DNA of 6,749 nt. Origin: CAZIQY01 sp964541605 (GTDB lineage: Bacteria > Desulfobacterota > Syntrophia > Syntrophales > UBA2185). The notes below the pieces were generated by a model that saw only the letters and a program-made list of their open reading frames with translations, made no database searches and was not told the DNA's origin. A program made the translations under genes and the position numbers. Below, piece by piece: positions 6,180 through 6,749 of this stretch (its first letter is position 1; each line of letters starts with the position of its first letter). Where the stretch lies: NCBI GenBank assembly GCA_964541605.1, contig CAZIQY010000116.1, positions 1 to 6,749 of the forward strand. The letters are read 5' to 3'.

Positions 6180-6749
6180 ATGAATCATCCGCTGCTAAGA
6201 ACCTTGCTGGTTGCCGTATTCTTGAAGATGGCTATTAGCCCCGTTCTCTTGGGCCAGGCCGGTGATGAACCGAAGGCCGAGAAAAAAAGGTTCGGCACGG
6301 TCATCATCCCGGTCGTTTTCTATATGCCTGAGACAAAATGGGCTTTCGGCGCCGGCGGGCTTCTCACCTACCGGTCCAAGCATAGTTCAGCCCAAGAGCG
6401 GCCCTCCTCCCTCGGTTTCTACGCCATCTATACCCAGTTGAAACAGTTCCAGACTAAATACGAGCCGGAAATTTATCTCGCCCACGAAAAGTACCTGATA
6501 AAGGGATTGCTCACCCTGGAAAAATACCCGGTTAAGTTCTGGGGAATCGGCCCGGATGCTTCCGACGAGGCGGAGGAAGACTATACGCCGCAAACGTATT
6601 CGATCAGAATGTCCTTTCAGAAAAAACTCTTTCCGGGAAGGAAGATCTATGCCGGATTCCAATGCCAGTTCGAAAACTTCAAAATCCTCAAGGTAGGACA
6701 GGGAACCGGTAAACCGCCCGGGATTTTAGCAAGGCAGGCGATTTCGGGC
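6180..6749 (+). CDS. Outer-membrane beta-barrel protein, BamA/TamA (Omp85)-like, no POTRA domains (3' part beyond right edge)
   Basis: The frame is open from the ATG at 6180 to the window end, 190 codons. AGGGG six bases upstream and an in-frame stop at 6168-6170 fix the start. Residues 1-27 are a signal peptide, probably cleaved after GQA27. Barrel-like sequence starts soon after, with PVVFYMPETKWAFGAGGLL at 44-62, then alternating beta strands (YAIYTQLKQFQTKYEPEIYL at 81-100). The conserved-looking FWGIG (120-124) and DEAEEDYTPQTY (129-140) follow. This pattern resembles the compact 'surface antigen' members of the Omp85 superfamily, which have a 16-strand barrel but no periplasmic POTRA repeats. 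Only the first few strands are visible. It could be another outer-membrane barrel; function unknown. It follows the deacetylase on the same strand after 122 bp. Confidence 0.75.
   Translation, partial: MNHPLLRTLLVAVFLKMAISPVLLGQAGDEPKAEKKRFGTVIIPVVFYMPETKWAFGAGGLLTYRSKHSSAQERPSSLGFYAIYTQLKQFQTKYEPEIYLAHEKYLIKGLLTLEKYPVKFWGIGPDASDEAEEDYTPQTYSIRMSFQKKLFPGRKIYAGFQCQFENFKILKVGQGTGKPPGILARQAISG

Noticed and set aside
6387..6662. Minus-strand reading frame of 91 codons near the right edge.
   Set aside because: The plus strand encodes a signal peptide and barrel-like protein across the same bases, with a ribosome site and a bounded start.

Overview
The window looks like a chromosomal cell-envelope region of a Gram-negative bacterium. 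It holds five protein genes, two of them cut by the window edges. There is no RNA gene, mobile element, CRISPR array or obvious repeat family. Three things together suggest the Acidobacteriota / Candidatus Aminicenantes part of the tree: large MacB/FtsX-type permeases with two permease cores and no nearby ATPase, a small PadR regulator paired with a permease that carries an N-terminal prefix domain, and an outer-membrane barrel gene. This placement is inference from gene content; no marker gene is present.

Left part (1-2342, minus strand): a two-gene operon runs leftward. A 107-residue PadR-family repressor is followed after one base by a long ABC-transporter permease. The permease has an extra N-terminal domain of about 73 residues and runs off the left edge. 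The frame is open all the way to the edge, so it is truncated by the window and not broken. Upstream of padR, a TTGACA promoter overlaps a perfect 17-bp palindrome, which fits autoregulation.

Middle (2343-4972): a divergent control region of about 270 bp precedes a rightward 785-residue FtsX/MacB-type permease. It contains a textbook sigma-54 (-24/-12) promoter with the GG-N10-GC core. Two 16-bp TGT...ACA dyads, 21 bp apart, lie upstream and look like activator (bacterial enhancer-binding protein) sites. The two permeases are paralogues: one appears to be under PadR repression from a housekeeping promoter, the other under sigma-54 activation.

Right part (4973-6749): an exported polysaccharide deacetylase (CE4 / NodB fold, HpPgdA-like) comes next. 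After it is the start of an outer-membrane beta-barrel protein resembling the POTRA-less BamA/TamA (Omp85) group, cut by the right edge. All three rightward genes belong to the envelope: inner-membrane permease, periplasmic sugar deacetylase and outer-membrane barrel. Intergenic gaps of 113 and 122 bp with candidate promoters suggest they are not one tight operon.

The most notable feature is the regulatory architecture between the divergent permeases. The protein families themselves are recognisable.
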